Notes under the pieces: generated by a model
What the model was told of the DNA's origin: nothing
The model's database searches: none
What the model saw: the letters and a program-made list of their open reading frames with translations, nothing else
Position numbers and translations under genes: made by a program
Part shown: positions 62,884-64,000 of the stretch, piece after piece
Numbering within the stretch: the first letter of the stretch is position 1
Layout: every line of letters starts with the position of its first letter
Origin: an uncultured SAR86 cluster bacterium
GTDB lineage: Bacteria > Pseudomonadota > Gammaproteobacteria > Magnimaribacterales > D2472
Direction of reading: 5' to 3'
NCBI GenBank assembly: GCA_902632555.1
Contig: CACPCZ010000003.1
Span: 53,532-117,531 of the forward strand
DNA length: 64,000 nt

Positions 62884-63621
62884 ATGATTGTAGCTAACTG
62901 GAAATGTAATGGATCTAAGATAATGATTCAGGATTGGATATCAAAGTTTAAAGAGACTTATGTAACCTCAAATAATTCATACATCGGCATCGCTCCTTCG
63001 TATATTCATATTGAGCATCTTAGTAATAATCTAAAGGCAAATAGTTTGGACATTACCTATGGTGTTCAAAATATTGATCTTTCATCAGGCGCAAGAACTA
63101 GCGCAATATCCCTTGAAATGGTCCAGGACATGTCATGTAATTTTTCAATTATTGGACATTCTGAGATGAGAATTATATTTGGTGAAACAAACGAAAATAT
63201 TTCTGAGAAACTAGATTTAATTGCAAAAAGTTTAGATGTAATTTTATGCATTGGAGAATCAGCAGAAGAAAATATTAATAATCAGACTAGAGAAATTTTA
63301 AAACAACAGCTTGAGGTTATTAATGGAAGAGATCTATCTCAGAGCTTTACGATTGCTTACGAACCAGTCTGGGCAATTGGAACTGGTAAAACACCAACTC
63401 CTAATCAAATAAATGATATTCATAAATTTATTAAAGATGTTGTACAATCCTCAACTGTTAATAATATAGTCCCAAAAGTTTTATATGGCGGCAGTGTTAA
63501 TGAAAACAATGCTCAAAGTTTTTTTAATGAGGATTATGTTGATGGCGCATTAATAGGCGGAGCTTCTTTAAATGGTAATAGTTTTGCTAAAATTGTGAAT
63601 ATTTTTAATGGTGTAAATTAA
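62884..63621 (+). CDS. tpiA: triosephosphate isomerase
   Basis: VANWKCNG, IIGHSEMR, AYEPVWAIGTGKTP, VLYGGSVN. Confidence 0.98.
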   Translation: MIVANWKCNGSKIMIQDWISKFKETYVTSNNSYIGIAPSYIHIEHLSNNLKANSLDITYGVQNIDLSSGARTSAISLEMVQDMSCNFSIIGHSEMRIIFGETNENISEKLDLIAKSLDVILCIGESAEENINNQTREILKQQLEVINGRDLSQSFTIAYEPVWAIGTGKTPTPNQINDIHKFIKDVVQSSTVNNIVPKVLYGGSVNENNAQSFFNEDYVDGALIGGASLNGNSFAKIVNIFNGVN

Positions 63622-63933
63622 ATGATTTTATTTATTAAAGTTTTATGTATCTTGCTTGCGATTGTTATTATTGCTCTTGTTCTTCTACAACAAGGCAAAG
63701 GTTCAGATTTAGGCTCAGCTTTTGGAGGAGGTTCATCAAATTCGATGTTTGGAGCCTTAGGGCCATCTGATTTTTTAGGTAAGTTAACAAAATATATTGT
63801 CGCAATTTGGTTAATTCTGTCTCTATTATTGGCATATTTGTATAAAACAGAAAACTCTGCAGTTATATTTGACGAGCCACTAATTGAAGAGGCAATTGAA
63901 GACGAACTTTCTGACGAAATCCCTTTAGATTGA
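63622..63933 (+). CDS. secG: preprotein translocase subunit SecG
   Basis: VLLQQGKGSDLGSAFGGGSSNSMFG; downstream of tpiA. Confidence 0.96.
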   Translation: MILFIKVLCILLAIVIIALVLLQQGKGSDLGSAFGGGSSNSMFGALGPSDFLGKLTKYIVAIWLILSLLLAYLYKTENSAVIFDEPLIEEAIEDELSDEIPLD

Positions 63934-63940
63934 AAGTATA

Positions 63941-64000
63941 TGGTGCCGAAGGCGGGACTTGAACCCGCACGAGTTTTCACTCACTAGCCCCTCAAGCTAG
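63941..64000 (-). tRNA. tRNA-Leu (anticodon GAG), 3' portion; 5' end beyond window
   Basis: Reverse complement CTAGCTTGAGGGGCTAG...GCGGGTTCAAGTCCCGCCTTCGGCACCA: anticodon stem CTAGC/GCTAG with loop TTGAGGG, T-arm and CCA end. Confidence 0.92.

Noticed and set aside
63618-63980. Minus-strand 120-aa ORF over secG
   Set aside because: Antisense to secG and runs into the tRNA-Leu gene; no homology signal.

Overview
This is a roughly 64 kb, gene-dense, AT-rich chromosomal segment from a gammaproteobacterium. Gene content, order and low GC suggest a streamlined marine lineage of the SAR86 type, but that placement is inference. Almost all of it is core genome: fabBA-ispB; rplU-rpmA-obgE; rpsT; smpB-ssrA (tmRNA); ratA, bamE, fur; grpE-dnaK-dnaJ-dapB; rpsB-tsf-pyrH-frr-uppS-cdsA-dxr-rseP-bamA-skp-lpxD-fabZ-lpxA-lpxB-rnhB-dnaE-accA-tilS; leuA; a holD-like gene with rimI; valS-pepA; lptFG; dapE-dapD-glnD-map; carAB-greA-rlmE-ftsH-glmM-tpiA-secG; and a tRNA-Leu(GAG) cut by the right edge. 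Accessory genes are few: one TonB-dependent receptor, one SNF-type and one POT-type transporter, an Old Yellow Enzyme and two crotonases. I found no CRISPR array, phage, transposon, toxin island or obvious new multi-gene system. The points most worth checking are: identical TGTTATAAT-N6-ATG arrangements at fur and greA, predicting leaderless mRNAs; a ValS lacking about 200 C-terminal residues; a divergent HolD (psi) without holC at its usual pepA/valS position; an apparent RpoH promoter for grpE-dnaK-dnaJ; a candidate pseudoknot leader upstream of a TTG-started rpsB; a DxDxDG motif in the BamA L6 region; repeated 4-nt stop-stop overlaps at convergent genes; an unusual nesting of two ancestral gene blocks; and an unannotated Lys-rich micro-ORF.
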